A stretch of DNA of 64,000 nt. Origin: Trinickia diaoshuihuensis (lineage in GTDB: Bacteria > Pseudomonadota > Gammaproteobacteria > Burkholderiales > Burkholderiaceae). Both the position numbers and the translations under genes were made by a program. The stretch lies in NCBI RefSeq assembly GCF_003390925.1, contig NZ_QUBS01000033.1, positions 1-64,000 on the forward strand. Reading direction: 5' to 3'. Each line of letters starts with the position of its first letter. Within the stretch, counting starts at the first letter, position 1. The notes beneath the pieces are model-generated. The model was given only the letters and a program-made list of their open reading frames with translations, was not told where the DNA came from and searched no databases. Of this stretch, positions 33,408 through 42,357 are shown piece after piece.

Positions 33408-35360
33408 TTAGTCCTTCTTCACTTCCTTGAACTCGGCATCCACCACGTCGTCCTCGGGCTTGCTCGTGCCTTGGCCGGCGCTCGCACCGGCCGACGCGCC
33501 GCCGGCAGCCGCACCCGCGGCGCCTTGAGCCTGCATGTCGGCGTACATCTTCTCGCCGAGCTTTTGCGACGCGGTGGCAAGCGCTTCGATCTTCGCTTCG
33601 AGCGCGGCCTTATCGGCCGAGCTGCTCTTGAGCGATTCCTCGAGGTCCTTCAACGCCGACTCGATCTTTTCCTTTTCGGAAGCGTCGATCTTCTCGCCGT
33701 ACTCCGTCAAGGCCTTCTTCGTGCTGTGCACGAGCGCATCGCCTTGGTTGCGGGCATCGGCCAATTCGCGCAAACGGTGATCTTCCTCGGCGTTCGCCTC
33801 GGCATCCTTCACCATCTTCTCGATCTCGGCTTCCGACAAGCCCGAGTTCGCCTTGATGGTGATCTTGTTTTCCTTGCCCGTCGCCTTGTCCTTCGCGCCC
33901 ACGTGCAAGATACCGTTCGCGTCGATGTCGAACGTCACCTCGATTTGCGGCACGCCGCGCGGCGCCGGCGGGATCCCTTCGAGGTTGAATTCGCCCAGCA
34001 GCTTATTGCCGGCGGCCATCTCGCGTTCGCCTTGGAACACCTTGATCGTCACGGCCGATTGGTTATCGTCCGCCGTCGAATACACTTGCGAGTGCTTCGT
34101 CGGGATCGTCGTGTTCTTGTTGATCATCTTCGTCATCACGCCGCCGAGCGTTTCGATGCCGAGCGAAAGCGGCGTCACGTCGAGCAGCAGCACGTCCTTG
34201 CGTTCGCCCGAGAGCACTTGCCCTTGAATCGCGGCGCCCACCGCCACGGCTTCGTCCGGGTTCACGTCACGGCGCGGCTCCTTGCCGAAGAACTCCTTCA
34301 CCGTGTCTTGCACCTTCGGCATACGCGTCATACCGCCGACGAGGATCACGTCGTCGATATCGCCCACCTTCACGCCGGCATCCTTGATCGCGATGCGGCA
34401 CGGCTCGACCGTGCGCGCGATCAGGTCTTCGACGAGCGCCTCGAGCTTGGCGCGCGTGATCTTCAGGTTCAAGTGCTTCGGACCCGACGCATCCGCCGTG
34501 ATGTACGGCAGATTGATTTCGGTCTGCTGGCTCGACGACAACTCGATCTTCGCCTTTTCGGCCGCTTCCTTCAGACGTTGCAGCGCGAGCACGTCCTTCG
34601 ACAGATCGACGCCCTGCTCCTTCTTGAACTCGCCGATGATGTAATCGATGATGCGCTGGTCGAAGTCTTCGCCGCCGAGGAACGTATCGCCGTTCGTCGA
34701 GAGTACCTCGAACTGCATTTCACCGTCGACGTCGGCGATCTCGATAATCGAGACGTCGAACGTGCCGCCGCCGAGGTCATACACGGCGATCTTGCGGTCG
34801 CCCTTTTCGGCCTTGTCCAAGCCGAACGCCAGCGCGGCCGCCGTCGGTTCGTTGATGATCCGCTTGACTTCCAGGCCCGCAATGCGGCCCGCGTCCTTCG
34901 TGGCTTGACGCTGGCTGTCGTTGAAGTAGGCCGGCACCGTGATCACGGCTTCGGTGACGGGTTCGCCCAGGTAATCCTCGGCCGTCTTCTTCATCTTGCG
35001 CAGCACTTCCGCGGAAATCTGCGGCGGCGCGAGCTTTTGGCCATGCGCCTCGACCCAGGCGTCGCCGTTGTCGGCCTTGATGATCTTGTAGGGCATCAAG
35101 CCGATGTCCTTTTGGACTTCCTTTTCCTCGAAGCGGCGGCCGATCAGGCGCTTGACCGCGAACAGCGTGTTCTTCGGGTTCGTCACCGACTGGCGCTTAG
35201 CCGGCGCGCCGACGAGAATCTCGTTGTCGTCCATGTAGGCGATGATCGAGGGGGTCGTACGCGCGCCCTCCGAGTTCTCGATCACTTTCACCTGATTGCC
35301 TTCCATCAACGCCACGCACGAGTTCGTGGTGCCGAGGTCGATGCCGATAATCTTGCCCAT
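33408..35360 (-). CDS. dnaK: DnaK, Hsp70 chaperone
   Basis: 650 residues. The ATPase domain begins [17 protein letters not shown]. Further signatures are [16 protein letters not shown] and [11 protein letters not shown]. The interdomain linker [19 protein letters not shown] leads to the substrate-binding domain, and the C-terminal lid ends in a Gly/Ala-rich stretch and the conserved [14 protein letters not shown] tail. It works with DnaJ and GrpE, both encoded here, in folding and in heat-shock feedback on sigma-32. A second sigma-32-like promoter lies directly upstream at 35447-35474, besides the one before grpE. Confidence 0.98.
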   Translation of the reverse strand: MGKIIGIDLGTTNSCVALMEGNQVKVIENSEGARTTPSIIAYMDDNEILVGAPAKRQSVTNPKNTLFAVKRLIGRRFEEKEVQKDIGLMPYKIIKADNGDAWVEAHGQKLAPPQISAEVLRKMKKTAEDYLGEPVTEAVITVPAYFNDSQRQATKDAGRIAGLEVKRIINEPTAAALAFGLDKAEKGDRKIAVYDLGGGTFDVSIIEIADVDGEMQFEVLSTNGDTFLGGEDFDQRIIDYIIGEFKKEQGVDLSKDVLALQRLKEAAEKAKIELSSSQQTEINLPYITADASGPKHLNLKITRAKLEALVEDLIARTVEPCRIAIKDAGVKVGDIDDVILVGGMTRMPKVQDTVKEFFGKEPRRDVNPDEAVAVGAAIQGQVLSGERKDVLLLDVTPLSLGIETLGGVMTKMINKNTTIPTKHSQVYSTADDNQSAVTIKVFQGEREMAAGNKLLGEFNLEGIPPAPRGVPQIEVTFDIDANGILHVGAKDKATGKENKITIKANSGLSEAEIEKMVKDAEANAEEDHRLRELADARNQGDALVHSTKKALTEYGEKIDASEKEKIESALKDLEESLKSSSADKAALEAKIEALATASQKLGEKMYADMQAQGAAGAAAGGASAGASAGQGTSKPEDDVVDAEFKEVKKD

Positions 35361-35446
35361 TTTTCCTGATCTCCGAAATATTCGATCGCTTCGACGCAGC
35401 GGCGCATCTTTTGTGCAACCGCCCGCTCAATTCAAACCTGCACTCA

Positions 35447-35474
35447 ACATGTGTGCTGACGCACCGTTTTCAAG
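35447..35474 (-). promoter_or_regulatory. Candidate sigma-32 promoter for dnaK
   Basis: On the minus strand a perfect heat-shock -35, CTTGAAA (complement of 35468-35474), is followed after 13 bp by ACACATGT (complement of 35447-35454), which matches five of the seven fixed positions of CCCCATNT. Transcription would begin near 35440, about 80 nt before dnaK, inside the 138-bp grpE-dnaK gap. Confidence 0.55.
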
Positions 35475-35498
35475 ACCGTGCCGAACGGCCGCGGCGCG

Positions 35499-36077
35499 TT
35501 ACTTCGGCTGTGCAACGGTCACGAGCGCGGGACGCAAGACTCGATCGGCGATGACGTAGCCCTTTTGCAGCACCGAGACGACCGTGTTCGGCTCTTGCTC
35601 GGCCGGTACCATCGAAATGGCTTGGTGGCGGTGCGGATCGAATTTTTCGCCCACCGGGTTGACCGCCACGACGCGGCCCTTTTCCATGGCGCTCGCGAGC
35701 TGGCGCAACGTCAGCTCGACGCCTTCGCGCAGCTTGGCGGGATCGCCCGACGTATCCGCGAGCGCGGCTTCGAGGCTATCGAGCACCGGCAGCAGATGTT
35801 CGGCAAAACCTTCGATCGCGAACTTGCGGGCCTTGCTCACGTCCTCGGCGGCGCGACGGCGGACGTTTTCGGTCTCGGCTTTGGCGCGCAAGTAGCTCTC
35901 GTTCAGTTCCGTAATCTTCGCCTGAGCCTCGGCGAGCGGGTCGGCACCCGCGGCGCCGGGCTGCTGAGCCTGGCCCGCGGCCGCTTGCGCCGCCGCGTTC
36001 TCGGCCGCGCCTTGCTGAGCGGCTTGTTCCGGGGTTTGCGGTTGCTGGCTGGCCGAATTGTCTTGCGTATTTTCCAT
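35499..36077 (-). CDS. grpE: GrpE, DnaK nucleotide-exchange factor
   Basis: 192 residues from the ATG at 36077. The first 50 residues are Gln/Ala-rich and disordered-looking, typical of beta-proteobacterial GrpE. The long helix region follows ([21 protein letters not shown]), then [22 protein letters not shown], the beta-wing [16 protein letters not shown], and the C-terminal [21 protein letters not shown]. It releases ADP from DnaK and acts as a thermosensor. It leads the grpE-dnaK-dnaJ group behind a sigma-32-type promoter. Confidence 0.97.
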   Translation of the reverse strand: MENTQDNSASQQPQTPEQAAQQGAAENAAAQAAAGQAQQPGAAGADPLAEAQAKITELNESYLRAKAETENVRRRAAEDVSKARKFAIEGFAEHLLPVLDSLEAALADTSGDPAKLREGVELTLRQLASAMEKGRVVAVNPVGEKFDPHRHQAISMVPAEQEPNTVVSVLQKGYVIADRVLRPALVTVAQPK

Positions 36078-36215
36078 GTCGCTGAAAATCGTCCAAAAAG
36101 TGAAATCGATGCGATGGCTGGCCGACGCGGCATCCGCCGGACCGCCAGGCAACAGAGCGGCCGACGCTCGCGAGCCGTTGCCGAAAAACGACGTTGCCAT
36201 CGCGCGTCGCGGGGC

Positions 36216-36243
36216 AAATGGGGGCGACCGGAGGCCTTTCAAC
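36216..36243 (-). promoter_or_regulatory. Sigma-32 heat-shock promoter for grpE
   Basis: Minus strand: GTTGAAA (complement of 36237-36243; consensus CTTGAAA) and CCCCATTT (complement of 36216-36223; consensus CCCCATNT, perfect) are separated by 13 bp. Transcription should begin near 36209, giving a leader of about 130 nt before grpE. Confidence 0.8.
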
Positions 36244-36329
36244 CCCTTGACCGCCCATTTTTTGCACCCCAAGGCGCAAACCTCGAAACGAACGGTAACA
36301 ACGCTTACGGCGCTTCCGTCAAAACGGCG

Positions 36330-36358
36330 TTGAGCGCCATCGTGGTTTGCCCTAAACT
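36330..36358 (+). promoter_or_regulatory. Candidate sigma-70 promoter for the small ORF at 36463
   Basis: TTGAGC (36330-36335) and TAAACT (36353-36358) are 17 bp apart. A transcript would start near 36365, about 100 nt before the GTG at 36463. The 385-bp stretch 36078-36462 otherwise contains only the divergent grpE promoter and no further gene that I can support. Confidence 0.45.
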
Positions 36359-36462
36359 GACTTCATGCGTTTCGCGTCCGGCCACACCGGGCTCCGAACG
36401 CCGCCGCCATACCCATCCGACCGCTTGCGTCCGTAGCGTCTTTCTCCGCGTGAGGGAGTACC

Positions 36463-36624
36463 GTGAAACTGACCTTTGCCATCGCGGTGGTCGCTCTGGT
36501 ACTCGTCGCGGGAACCACGACCATCTGCTTATCCGGCGCAGTGACCGACTGCACGACGGAATACGGGGGCGCGCACGCGGCGTTCGATTCGCTGTTTAGT
36601 CCCCACCCGAAAGCTTGTCGATGA
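36463..36624 (+). CDS. Small hypothetical membrane or secreted protein
   Basis: 53 residues from a GTG at 36463, with GGGAG ending 5 bases before it. The first 25 residues are one hydrophobic helix after a Lys (KLTFAIAVVALVLVAG), so it is either a single-span membrane protein or an exported peptide. Cysteines are at 22, 30 and 52. The remainder is polar and ends in a basic CR. A 17-bp-spaced promoter lies about 100 bp upstream. The last 29 bases overlap the 3' end of hslR on the other strand. I do not recognise a family; conservation in relatives would decide whether it is real. Confidence 0.5.
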   Translation: MKLTFAIAVVALVLVAGTTTICLSGAVTDCTTEYGGAHAAFDSLFSPHPKACR

Positions 36625-37003
36625 CGCGCCGGTCGCGTTTCGTGGGTCGTCCCTGCAGCCCGGCCGCGGGCTCCCGGTAGGTCCGGCGCCGCTCCGCTTC
36701 GGCCTCCCGCTTGACCCGGCTCTCGGCCGTCTCGGCATACAGCGTTTGCGCCACGCTCGCCGGCCCGCGCACGTCGCAGACGCCCAGGACCTGAATTTCC
36801 CAGACGGTTCGCTCGATCTCGACCGCGACCAAATCGCCGACGCGAACTTCCTTGGCGGGCTTGACGGCCGCACCGCCGATGCGCACGCGCCCTTTTTCGA
36901 CGGCGTCGGCCGCCAGCGAGCGCGTTTTGAAAAACCGGGCGGCCCAGAGCCACTTGTCGATACGCATGCGCGCACCCGGTTCGGTCGAAATCTTGTAGTT
37001 CAT
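36596..37003 (-). CDS. hslR: HslR-type S4-domain RNA-binding protein (heat shock protein 15)
   Basis: 135 residues from the ATG at 37003; an internal Met at residue 13 (MRIDKWLWAARFFKTR) is another possible start and is how many relatives begin. The S4 RNA-binding domain covers about 13-75 (RSLAADAVEKGRVRIGG, then AKEVRVGDLVAVEIE), and the C-terminus is rich in Arg/Lys/Glu (SRVKREAEAERRRTYREPAAG, GRPTKRDRRVIDKL). E. coli Hsp15 binds 50S subunits with a blocked nascent chain and helps ribosome rescue. Its place beside the heat-shock genes fits. Confidence 0.9.
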   Translation of the reverse strand: MNYKISTEPGARMRIDKWLWAARFFKTRSLAADAVEKGRVRIGGAAVKPAKEVRVGDLVAVEIERTVWEIQVLGVCDVRGPASVAQTLYAETAESRVKREAEAERRRTYREPAAGLQGRPTKRDRRVIDKLSGGD

Positions 37004-37103
37004 CGCAGCATTGCCTTGGAAATCGAAGGAGCGCAGCCCAGATAGCGACGCACGCAACGACCCTGCCCGAGCCGGCGCGCCCGCGAGCGTACCGTCCGCC
37101 CGT

Positions 37104-38171
37104 TCACGCGGGGGCGCCCGCCGGCACGCTTTCAAGCACCGGCCAGCCTTGCAGTTGCTGCGCGACGATTTCGCCGAGCGCCGCGATCCACGCCTGCGAC
37201 GCGTTCAGACAGGCGATTCGATGAAATTCCTTCCCGCCGGCATGGAGAAACTCGTCGCGCACCTCGAGACCGATCTCCTCGATCGTTTCGAGGCAATCCG
37301 CCGTGAAGCCGGGGCAGAACACGTCGGCCCGCCGTACGCCCGCGGCGCCCAGTTCGCGCAGCGTCGGCGCCGTATAGGGTTGCAGCCATTCCGCGCGGCC
37401 GAAGCGCGACTGAAACGTCACGCGGCATTCGGTGGGCGTGAGGCCGAGCGTCGCCATCAGCAGCGCGGCCGTGGTGCGGCACTGATCGTGGTAGGGATCG
37501 CCGAGATCGAGCGTGCGTTTGGGCACGCCATGGAAACTGAGCACGAGCTTGTCGCCGGCCGCGAAATCGGGCTGACCGTGCGCCGCCCAGTAACGCCGGA
37601 CTTGTTCGGCCAGTGCCGCGATATAGGCCGGGTGGTCGGCGTAGTGACGCACCGTGCGCACTTCGAGTTGATTGCGCATCCGGGCCAGCGCGGCGAACGC
37701 GGCGTCGAACGCCGTTGCCGTCGTGGACGACGAATATTGCGGATACATCGGCATCAGCAACACGCGCTCGGCGCCCGCGAGCTTCAGTTGGCCGAGCATT
37801 GCGCCGATGCCGGGCGTGCCGTAGCGCATCGCGTAATCGACTAGCACCCGGTAGCCGTTCGCATGCAGCAACTGGCGCAGCGCCTCCGTTTGCTTTTCGG
37901 TGTGCACGCGCAACGGCGAGCCCTCGGGCATCCAGACCGAGGCGTATTTCTTTGCCGACGAACGGCCGCGCAAGGGCAAGATCAACCCGCGCAGCAGCGG
38001 CTGCCAGAGGAGGGCCGGAATTTCGACGACGCGCGGATCGGACAGGAACTGCGCCAGGTAGCGGCGCACGGCGCGCGGGGTCGGCGCGTCGGGTGTGCCG
38101 AGATTGATCAGCAACACCGCGACGCGATGCGAGGCGGCGGGCTGCGACGGCAACTCGAGATCGAAACGCAT
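37104..38171 (-). CDS. hemH: HemH, ferrochelatase
   Basis: 355 residues from the ATG at 38171 ([21 protein letters not shown]); the ORF runs 40 codons further upstream without a reason to use them. It inserts Fe2+ into protoporphyrin IX, the last haem step. Conserved blocks are [74 protein letters not shown] with the catalytic His, [16 protein letters not shown] and [20 protein letters not shown] with the conserved Glu residues. No frataxin or other hem gene is adjacent. A candidate promoter lies at 38247-38275. Confidence 0.96.
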   Translation of the reverse strand: MRFDLELPSQPAASHRVAVLLINLGTPDAPTPRAVRRYLAQFLSDPRVVEIPALLWQPLLRGLILPLRGRSSAKKYASVWMPEGSPLRVHTEKQTEALRQLLHANGYRVLVDYAMRYGTPGIGAMLGQLKLAGAERVLLMPMYPQYSSSTTATAFDAAFAALARMRNQLEVRTVRHYADHPAYIAALAEQVRRYWAAHGQPDFAAGDKLVLSFHGVPKRTLDLGDPYHDQCRTTAALLMATLGLTPTECRVTFQSRFGRAEWLQPYTAPTLRELGAAGVRRADVFCPGFTADCLETIEEIGLEVRDEFLHAGGKEFHRIACLNASQAWIAALGEIVAQQLQGWPVLESVPAGAPA

Positions 38172-38246
38172 GAGCAATAGGAAGCGCCCGAGGGCGAGGC
38201 TTGAGCGCGGCACGAAGCCTGCGCCGCTTAGGTTGACGTGAGGGTC

Positions 38247-38275
38247 ATTATAGCGGGGGCCCGCACGGCGCCGAA
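38247..38275 (-). promoter_or_regulatory. Candidate sigma-70 promoter for hemH
   Basis: Minus strand: TATAAT (complement of 38247-38252) preceded at 17 bp by TTCGGC (complement of 38270-38275), a weak -35. The expected transcript has a leader of about 70 nt. The -10 is perfect; the -35 is not. Confidence 0.45.
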
Positions 38276-38378
38276 TCGGCCGTTCGGCCAATGGCGCGCG
38301 CCCGGGATCGCGGGCACGATGACGGTCACGGCAGCCGAAGGCCGGAGCGGCGCGGGTGGGAGGCCGGTCTCGGCCCGT

Positions 38379-39398
38379 TCAAGGCTGGCTCAGCGCCGTC
38401 GAAAGTAGGCGCGCGGTAATGTCGACGATCGGAATGACGCGGTTGTATGCCATCCGCGTCGGTCCGATCACGCCGAGGGTGCCGACGATCTTGCCGTTCA
38501 CCTCGTAGGGCGCCGTCACGACGCTCATCTGTTCGATCGGCACGAGCGTGGATTCGCCGCCGATGAAGATCTGCACGCCTTGCGCGTGGCTCGACACATC
38601 GAGCAATTGAAGGAGGCTCGTCTTTTGATCGAATACGTCGAACAGCTTGCGCAGGCGCGCCATGTCGGACGAGAGGTCCGCCACCTCGAGCAAATTGCGC
38701 TCGCCCGAGATCAGTACGGTCTCGCTTTCGTCGCTCTCCTCGGTGCTGGCGGTGACGGCCGCGTGCATCAGCGCCGTCATGTCGCCGCGCAACTGGTCGA
38801 TTTCCTCGCGCAGCCGCCGGCGCACCTCGTCGAACGAGAGCCCGCCGAAATGCGCATTGATATAGTTCGACGCCTCGATCAGTTGCGACGGCGTGTAGTC
38901 GCGCTGGGTCGCCATCATGCGGTTCTGCACGTCGCCTTCCGGCGTCACGATGATGAGCAAGATACGCTTGTCCGACAACCGCATGAACTCGATCTGCTTG
39001 AACACATGGCTGCGGCGCGGCGTCATCACGACGCCCGCGAACTGCGACAGATTGGACAGGACGCTCGCCGCGGCGGCAACGACCTTCTGCGGCTCGCCCG
39101 GCTTCAACGTCTTGCGCACGGCCCGCTCCACGGCCTCGTCGTCCTGAATCGGCTCGACGGTCAGCATCGTGTCGACGAACAGCCGGTAGCCGCGCGGCGT
39201 CGGGATCCGGCCGGCCGACGTATGGGGACTCGCGACCAGCCCCAGCTCCTCGAGATCCGACATCACGTTGCGGATCGTCGCGGGGCTCAACTCGAGCCCC
39301 GAGTAGCGCGACAGCGTGCGCGAGCCGACAGGCTGGCCTTCGGCGATATAGCGCTCGATCAGCGTTTTGAGGAGAGTTTGTGCGCGGGGTTCTAGCAT
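38379..39398 (-). CDS. hrcA: HrcA, heat-inducible transcription repressor
   Basis: 339 residues. The N-terminal winged helix reads [38 protein letters not shown] before [29 protein letters not shown], the clearest HrcA signature. The GAF-like ligand domain and [22 protein letters not shown] follow, and [10 protein letters not shown] ends it. HrcA represses groESL-type operons through CIRCE with GroEL as co-repressor. I saw no canonical CIRCE element in the window, so its targets are elsewhere; grpE and dnaK here carry sigma-32-like promoters instead. It may be made from a nearly leaderless mRNA (see the -10 at 39407-39412). Confidence 0.95.
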   Translation of the reverse strand: MLEPRAQTLLKTLIERYIAEGQPVGSRTLSRYSGLELSPATIRNVMSDLEELGLVASPHTSAGRIPTPRGYRLFVDTMLTVEPIQDDEAVERAVRKTLKPGEPQKVVAAAASVLSNLSQFAGVVMTPRRSHVFKQIEFMRLSDKRILLIIVTPEGDVQNRMMATQRDYTPSQLIEASNYINAHFGGLSFDEVRRRLREEIDQLRGDMTALMHAAVTASTEESDESETVLISGERNLLEVADLSSDMARLRKLFDVFDQKTSLLQLLDVSSHAQGVQIFIGGESTLVPIEQMSVVTAPYEVNGKIVGTLGVIGPTRMAYNRVIPIVDITARLLSTALSQP

Positions 39399-39406
39399 GA
39401 CGCAAA

Positions 39407-39412
39407 ATTTTA
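39407..39412 (-). promoter_or_regulatory. TAAAAT -10-like element just before hrcA
   Basis: The complement of 39407-39412 is TAAAAT, ending 8 bases before the hrcA ATG, so the leader would be about 2 nt. No Shine-Dalgarno sequence and no convincing -35 were found. Confidence 0.35.
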
Positions 39413-39647
39413 GCCAAACAACGTGCCCCCCGCGAGCGCAGGGCAGCGCTCGAGCGTTCGCATGCGCACGGCGTGACGAGCACGCCGGTCACACGCGACA
39501 CGGTGCCGGCGACGGGCGCGCCTGGCCGCCGGCGTCTTATCGGGACATCGTCATTCTAGCGACAAATCGGCCCGGCGGGACGAGGTGAGCCGCGGCGCCG
39601 CGCCAGGACAAACCACGACGACGGTTCTTTTCGACACCCACCTATGG

Positions 39648-39653
39648 TGTAAT
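39648..39653 (+). promoter_or_regulatory. TGTAAT -10-like element placed for a leaderless nadK mRNA
   Basis: TGTAAT ends 6 bases before the nadK ATG (39660), so transcription is expected at the A of that codon. No Shine-Dalgarno sequence precedes the ATG. A poor -35 (TTCTTT, 39625-39630) is at 17 bp. Confidence 0.35.
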
Positions 39654-39659
39654 GCCGGC

Positions 39660-40568
39660 ATGGAAATTGGCAGCCAATTCAAGACCGTGGCCCTCGTGGG
39701 TCGCAGCAATACGCCAGGCATCGGTGAGCCGCTGACGGCGCTCGCCACCTGCATCGAGAAGCGCGGCTTTCAAGTCGTGTTCGAGGCCGAGACAGCCCGG
39801 GACATCGGCGTCACGGGCTATCCCGCGCTGACGCCCGCCGAGATCGGGGCGCGCGCCGACGTAGCCGTCGTGCTCGGCGGCGACGGGACGATGCTCGGGA
39901 TCGGCCGGCAACTGGCGCCGTACCGCACCCCGCTCATCGGCGTGAACCAGGGGCGCCTCGGCTTCATCACCGACATCCCGATCTCCGAGATGAGCCAGCG
40001 CGTATCCCAAATGCTGGCGGGCAGTTTCGAGCGCGAGGAGCGCACGCTGCTCGAGGCGCGCATCATGCGCGAGGGCGAGCCCATCTACCACGCGCTCGCG
40101 TTCAACGACGTCGTCGTGAACCGGAGCGGCTTTTCGGGGATGGCCGAGCTGCGGGTATCGGTTGACGGGCGCTTCATGTATATCCAGCGCTCGGACGGGC
40201 TCATCGTCGCCACGCCCACGGGCTCGACGGCCTATGCGCTGTCGTCGCAAGGACCGATTCTGCATCCGCAACTGCAAGGCGTCGTGCTGGTGCCGATCGC
40301 CCCGCACGCGCTGTCGAACCGGCCGATCGTGCTGCCCGACGACTCGAATGTGAGCATTCAGATCATCGGCGGGCGCGACGTCAACGTGAATTTCGACATG
40401 CAATCGTTCACCGCGGTCAAATTGAACGACACGATCGAGGTGCGCCGCTCGCGGCATACGGTGCCCTTCCTGCACCCGGTCGGCTACAGCTACTATGCGA
40501 CGTTGCGGCAAAAGCTGCACTGGAACGAGCACCCCTCGGACGAGCAGGGCGATGCCCAGGCCACGTAA
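39660..40568 (+). CDS. nadK: NadK, NAD kinase
   Basis: 302 residues from the ATG at 39660 ([15 protein letters not shown]); the longer upstream frame has no support. It phosphorylates NAD to [17 protein letters not shown] holds the catalytic Asp75 of the GGDG motif. [46 protein letters not shown] and [13 protein letters not shown] follow as in all bacterial NAD kinases. It is divergent from hrcA across 261 bp and is followed after 56 bp by recN. The nadK-recN pair beside hrcA is common in proteobacteria. Confidence 0.96.
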   Translation: MEIGSQFKTVALVGRSNTPGIGEPLTALATCIEKRGFQVVFEAETARDIGVTGYPALTPAEIGARADVAVVLGGDGTMLGIGRQLAPYRTPLIGVNQGRLGFITDIPISEMSQRVSQMLAGSFEREERTLLEARIMREGEPIYHALAFNDVVVNRSGFSGMAELRVSVDGRFMYIQRSDGLIVATPTGSTAYALSSQGPILHPQLQGVVLVPIAPHALSNRPIVLPDDSNVSIQIIGGRDVNVNFDMQSFTAVKLNDTIEVRRSRHTVPFLHPVGYSYYATLRQKLHWNEHPSDEQGDAQAT

Positions 40569-40624
40569 CCCGGCGGGCCGCCCTAGTTGCCGGACCCGCA
40601 CGAAACGCCGTTAATACGATACCC

Positions 40625-42289
40625 ATGCTCCGCCACCTCTCGATACGCGACTTCGTGATCGTCGCCGCGCTCGATTTAGAATTCGATCGCGGCTTTACCG
40701 TGTTTTCCGGCGAAACCGGCGCAGGCAAATCGATTCTCATCGACGCGCTCGCGCTCACGCTAGGCGCGCGCGCCGACGCCGACGTCGTTCGCACGGGCGC
40801 GACGCGCGCCGACCTCACCGCCGAATTCGATGCCGGCCCGCACGTGGCCCAGTGGCTCGACGCGCATGCGCTCGGCGGCGAGGAGCCCGCCGGCGAGAGC
40901 CGTGTACTGCTGCGCCGCGTCGTCGACGCGAACGGGCGCTCGCGCGCCTTCATCAACGGCACGCCGGCCACGCTGACCCAGTTGCGCGAGGTCGGCGAGA
41001 TGCTCGTCGACATTCACGGCCAGCATGCGCACCAGCTACTCATGCGGCCTGACGCCCAGCGCACGCTGTTCGATACCCATTCGGGTCTGACGGCGCTCGC
41101 GGCCGGAGTGGCCCGCGCCCATCGCGCGTGGCGCGACGCCCAGCAAGCGCTGGAGACGGCCAGCTCGCGCGATCGAGAATTGCAGCTCGAACGCGAGCGC
41201 CTCGCCTGGCAACTCACCGAACTGGACAAGCTGGCGCCGCAGCCGGGCGAGTGGGAGGAAATTAGCAGCGAGCATCGCCGCCTCGCCCATTCGGCCAACC
41301 TCATCGAGGGGGTGCGCGGCGCGCTGGACGCGCTCTCGGAAGCCGACGAGGCGATGATCGGCCAGCTCGGCTCGATTATTTCGAAGCTGCGCGATCTCGC
41401 TGAAATCGACCCGCAACTCGGCGATGCGCTCGCCGCGCTCGAACCGGCCGAAATTCAGTTGCGCGAAGGCGCTTACTCGCTTACGCACTATGCGCAGCGG
41501 CTCGAACTCGACCCGGACCGGCTCGCACAAGTCGAGCAGCGTCTAGACGCCCTGCACTCGCTGGCACGCAAATTCCGCCTGCCGCCCGAAACGCTGCCGC
41601 AAGAGCACGAGGCCCGCCGCGCGCAGCTCGCGGCGCTCGATGCCGCCGCCGACCTCGATGCCCTCACGACCGCGGTCGAAAAAGCGCGGCAAGCCTATAT
41701 GACCGAGGCCAAGCAGTTGTCGAAAGCGCGCGCGAAGGCGGCCAAAGCGCTGGGCGCGGCGGTCACGACGGGCATGCAGGAATTGTCGATGGCCGGCGGC
41801 AGCTTCGAAGTGGCGCTCGTGCCGCTTGCCGAAGGCGGCGCCCACGGCCTCGAGCAGGTCGAATTCCGCGTCGCGGGCCACGCCGGGGTGCCGCTGCGGC
41901 CGCTGGCCAAAGTCGCATCCGGGGGCGAACTGGCCCGGATCAGCCTCGCGCTGGCCGTCATCGCGAGCGCCGCGAGCCCCACGCCCACGCTGATCTTCGA
42001 CGAAGTCGATACGGGGATCGGCGGCGGCGTGGCGGAAGTCGTCGGCCGTCTGCTCCATCAACTGGGACGCCAGCGGCAGGTGCTTTGCGTGACGCACTTG
42101 CCGCAAGTCGCCGCGCGCGGCGACCATCACTTCCAAGTGGCGAAGGCTTCGGGCTCGAACGGCACGACGCTCTCGACCGTCGTCGCGCTCGATCACGCGA
42201 GCCGTATCGAGGAAGTCGCCCGCATGCTGGGCGGGCTGGAGATCACGGCGACGACACGCCGCCACGCCAAGGAAATGCTGGCAGCCTAA
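40625..42289 (+). CDS. recN: RecN, SMC-like DNA repair protein
   Basis: 554 residues, the usual length. N-terminal Walker A GETGAGKS is at 29-36. A long central coiled coil (about 160-380) is rich in Leu/Glu/Arg. The C-terminal ABC signature region KVASGGELARISLAL and Walker B TLIFDEVDTGIGG (near 455-467) are intact. RecN holds DNA ends together in double-strand-break repair and is SOS-induced in many bacteria. I did not see a clear LexA box in the 56-bp gap after nadK. A TTGCCG with TAATAC 19 bp away is a weak promoter candidate that would again leave almost no leader. Confidence 0.95.
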   Translation: MLRHLSIRDFVIVAALDLEFDRGFTVFSGETGAGKSILIDALALTLGARADADVVRTGATRADLTAEFDAGPHVAQWLDAHALGGEEPAGESRVLLRRVVDANGRSRAFINGTPATLTQLREVGEMLVDIHGQHAHQLLMRPDAQRTLFDTHSGLTALAAGVARAHRAWRDAQQALETASSRDRELQLERERLAWQLTELDKLAPQPGEWEEISSEHRRLAHSANLIEGVRGALDALSEADEAMIGQLGSIISKLRDLAEIDPQLGDALAALEPAEIQLREGAYSLTHYAQRLELDPDRLAQVEQRLDALHSLARKFRLPPETLPQEHEARRAQLAALDAAADLDALTTAVEKARQAYMTEAKQLSKARAKAAKALGAAVTTGMQELSMAGGSFEVALVPLAEGGAHGLEQVEFRVAGHAGVPLRPLAKVASGGELARISLALAVIASAASPTPTLIFDEVDTGIGGGVAEVVGRLLHQLGRQRQVLCVTHLPQVAARGDHHFQVAKASGSNGTTLSTVVALDHASRIEEVARMLGGLEITATTRRHAKEMLAA

Positions 42290-42312
42290 TAAAAGAGGGA
42301 GGACGGCGTGCC

Positions 42313-42351
42313 GGCGGCGCGGTACCGCGCCCGAGCCACGGTGGCGCCGCC
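42313..42351. terminator. Possible hairpin between convergent recN and glnE
   Basis: GGCGGCGC (42313-42320) and GCGCCGCC (42344-42351) can pair over 8 bp, enclosing a smaller palindrome GCGCGGTACCGCGC. There is no T-run, so termination is suggested only by position between convergent genes. Confidence 0.3.
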
Positions 42352-42357
42352 CTTGCC

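Noticed and set aside
35437-35459. CIRCE-like inverted repeat (GCACTC and GTGTGCTGA) upstream of dnaK
   Set aside because: The halves match only 6 of 9 and 7 of 9 positions and the spacer is 5 bp, whereas CIRCE has a 9-bp spacer. The better explanation is the sigma-32-like -10 region it overlaps.
39585-39659. N-terminal 25-codon extension of nadK
   Set aside because: It contains no conserved NadK sequence and runs across the candidate -10; MEIGSQ at 39660 agrees with the family.
40569-40624. LexA/SOS box before recN
   Set aside because: No CTGT-N8-ACAG pattern was found in the 56-bp gap, though SOS control could use a site within nadK.
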